DNA from: Acidobacteriota bacterium
GTDB taxonomy: Bacteria; Acidobacteriota; Terriglobia; Terriglobales; Acidobacteriaceae
Length of the DNA: 6,827 nt
Assembly (NCBI GenBank): GCA_021782675.1
Contig: JAJXUS010000111.1
Coordinates: forward strand, 1-6,827
Direction: 5' to 3'
Part shown: positions 5,934 through 6,827 of the stretch, in pieces
Numbering within the stretch: the first letter of the stretch is position 1
How the letters are laid out: every line of letters starts with the position of its first letter
Position numbers and translations under genes: made by a program
The notes under the pieces: generated by a model
The model's input: only the letters and a program-made list of their open reading frames with translations
Database searches by the model: none
What the model was told of the DNA's origin: nothing

Positions 5934-6818
5934 GTGACCCGATACAGCCGTCAGGATGTCCTGAGAATTTTGCAGCTGACCTCGCGCCAGCTCCAGAGCT
6001 GGGAGCGGGCAGGCCTCATTGCCGCTCTCGAAACCTACTCCTTCCAGCAACTCTCTCAACTCAGAAAACTCCGTCTGCTCTCGCTGGAGCGTATCCGCAG
6101 CTCCAGAATCTCGGCCTCCGTCCAGGCGATGCAGCGCGTCTCCGGCATGGCCAATCCCCTGCTGGAAGCCGGCATGGTCACGGCGCGGTCGCGGATCGCC
6201 TTCCGGCATCAGGGTGCCCTGGTCGAACCCGTCTCGCGCCAACTGGTCTTTGACTTCGACGGCAGCGGAGCTCCCGCAAGCTGTACGGTTATTGGTGAAG
6301 CGGCGGTGCAACAATTCCGGGAGTCGCGCGCGGCCAGTCTCTTCCATGAAGCGGTGCGGCTGGAGGATGCGCAGGGCCCGGTGCGGGACATCATCGAGTT
6401 GTACAGCGAGGCGATTGAGCTGCAGCCGGACCACGCCGCCGCCCTCATTAATCTCGGAACGGTCTACTACAACCAGCGCCAGTTTTTGCAGGCGGAGGCG
6501 ATGTACCGGCGCGCCACGGAGGCCGACCCCAACTATGCGCTGGCCCACTTTGACCTTGGCAACTCCCTGGATGAACTGCAGCGTCTGAACGAAGCCATCG
6601 CGGCCTATCGGGCCGCCATCTGCATTGCGCCGAAGTACGCCGACGCACACTACAATCTGGCGCTGGCGTATGAGCGTATCGGCGAGCACCGCCGCGCACT
6701 GCCCCACTGGATGACCTATGCGCGGCTCGATCCCTCGGGGCCGTGGTCAGCACACGCGCGTGGACAGGCACGCCGCTTGATCGCCGCTGACCATCTGCAA
6801 ATCATCAGCCGACCCTAA
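5934..6818 (+). CDS. MerR-like HTH and TPR-repeat fusion protein
   Basis: 294 residues from the GTG at 5934. Residues 3-29 ('RYSRQDVLRILQL', then 'TSRQLQSWERAGLI') form a MerR-type winged-helix start: a helix, a turn, and the recognition helix with the typical W-x-R-x-G-L ending; the domain runs to about residue 67. A middle region (68-130) of unclear fold contains 'LVFDFDG'. Then come four TPR units of 34 residues, about 133-166, 167-200, 201-234 and 235-268. Units 2-4 fit the TPR consensus well (L7, G8/A8, Y11 or L11, A20, Y24 or W24, A27, P32); the first is degenerate. MerR proteins usually carry a C-terminal dimerisation coiled coil and an effector domain; here TPRs take that place, suggesting a protein or peptide partner rather than a metal or drug as the input. 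No signal peptide or membrane segment is seen. It is divergent from the DUF2236 gene. A TTG at 5868 in frame is rejected because it lies upstream of the promoter. No clear Shine-Dalgarno. Confidence 0.82.
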   Translation: MTRYSRQDVLRILQLTSRQLQSWERAGLIAALETYSFQQLSQLRKLRLLSLERIRSSRISASVQAMQRVSGMANPLLEAGMVTARSRIAFRHQGALVEPVSRQLVFDFDGSGAPASCTVIGEAAVQQFRESRAASLFHEAVRLEDAQGPVRDIIELYSEAIELQPDHAAALINLGTVYYNQRQFLQAEAMYRRATEADPNYALAHFDLGNSLDELQRLNEAIAAYRAAICIAPKYADAHYNLALAYERIGEHRRALPHWMTYARLDPSGPWSAHARGQARRLIAADHLQIISRP

Positions 6819-6827
6819 AAGTAAATC

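Noticed and set aside
5814..6707. 297-codon minus-strand open frame antisense to the MerR-TPR gene
   Set aside because: No recognisable domain, and it opposes clear TPR repeats and a well-formed promoter on the plus strand.

Overview
The window looks like ordinary chromosomal DNA of a GC-rich bacterium, most probably an acidobacterium (Terriglobales-like). This rests on the overall character of the proteins, on a MerR-type helix-turn-helix fused to TPR repeats, and on a pair of palindromic intergenic repeats. Read in one frame, those repeats give the 'VILSEAKNP'-type peptides that I recall from spurious gene calls in Acidobacteriota. The taxonomic call is inference from memory, not from a search.

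Layout, left to right: (1) 1-474, minus strand, the N-terminal 158 residues of an MFS transporter of the spinster-like type, running off the left edge. (2) 544-900, plus, a small exported helix-hairpin-helix (ComEA-like) protein, divergent from the transporter. (3) 1009-2304, plus, purD (glycinamide ribonucleotide synthetase), overlapping by ATGA with (4) 2301-2798, plus, a DinB-like four-helix-bundle protein. (5) 2840-3052, two tandem copies of an imperfectly palindromic repeat filling the gap between convergent genes. (6) 3052-4527, minus, gatB, the tRNA-binding subunit of the Asp/Glu-tRNA amidotransferase. (7) 4693-4768, plus, tRNA-Thr(CGT) with an encoded CCA end. (8) 4747-5775, minus, an MpaB/DUF2236-type oxygenase-like protein whose last codons and stop lie inside the tRNA gene on the opposite strand. 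(9) 5934-6818, plus, a MerR-like HTH-TPR fusion with a recognisable promoter and a 14-bp perfect palindrome in the intergenic region it shares with the DUF2236 gene.

Most genes are single housekeeping or hypothetical units. Only purD and the dinB-like gene form a clear translationally coupled pair. There is no phage, IS, CRISPR or rRNA signal. The most unusual parts are the DUF2236/tRNA-Thr antisense overlap, the divergent DUF2236 / MerR-TPR pair with its palindrome, and the palindromic repeat pair that ends on the gatB stop codon. No gene-free stretch exceeds about 260 bases.
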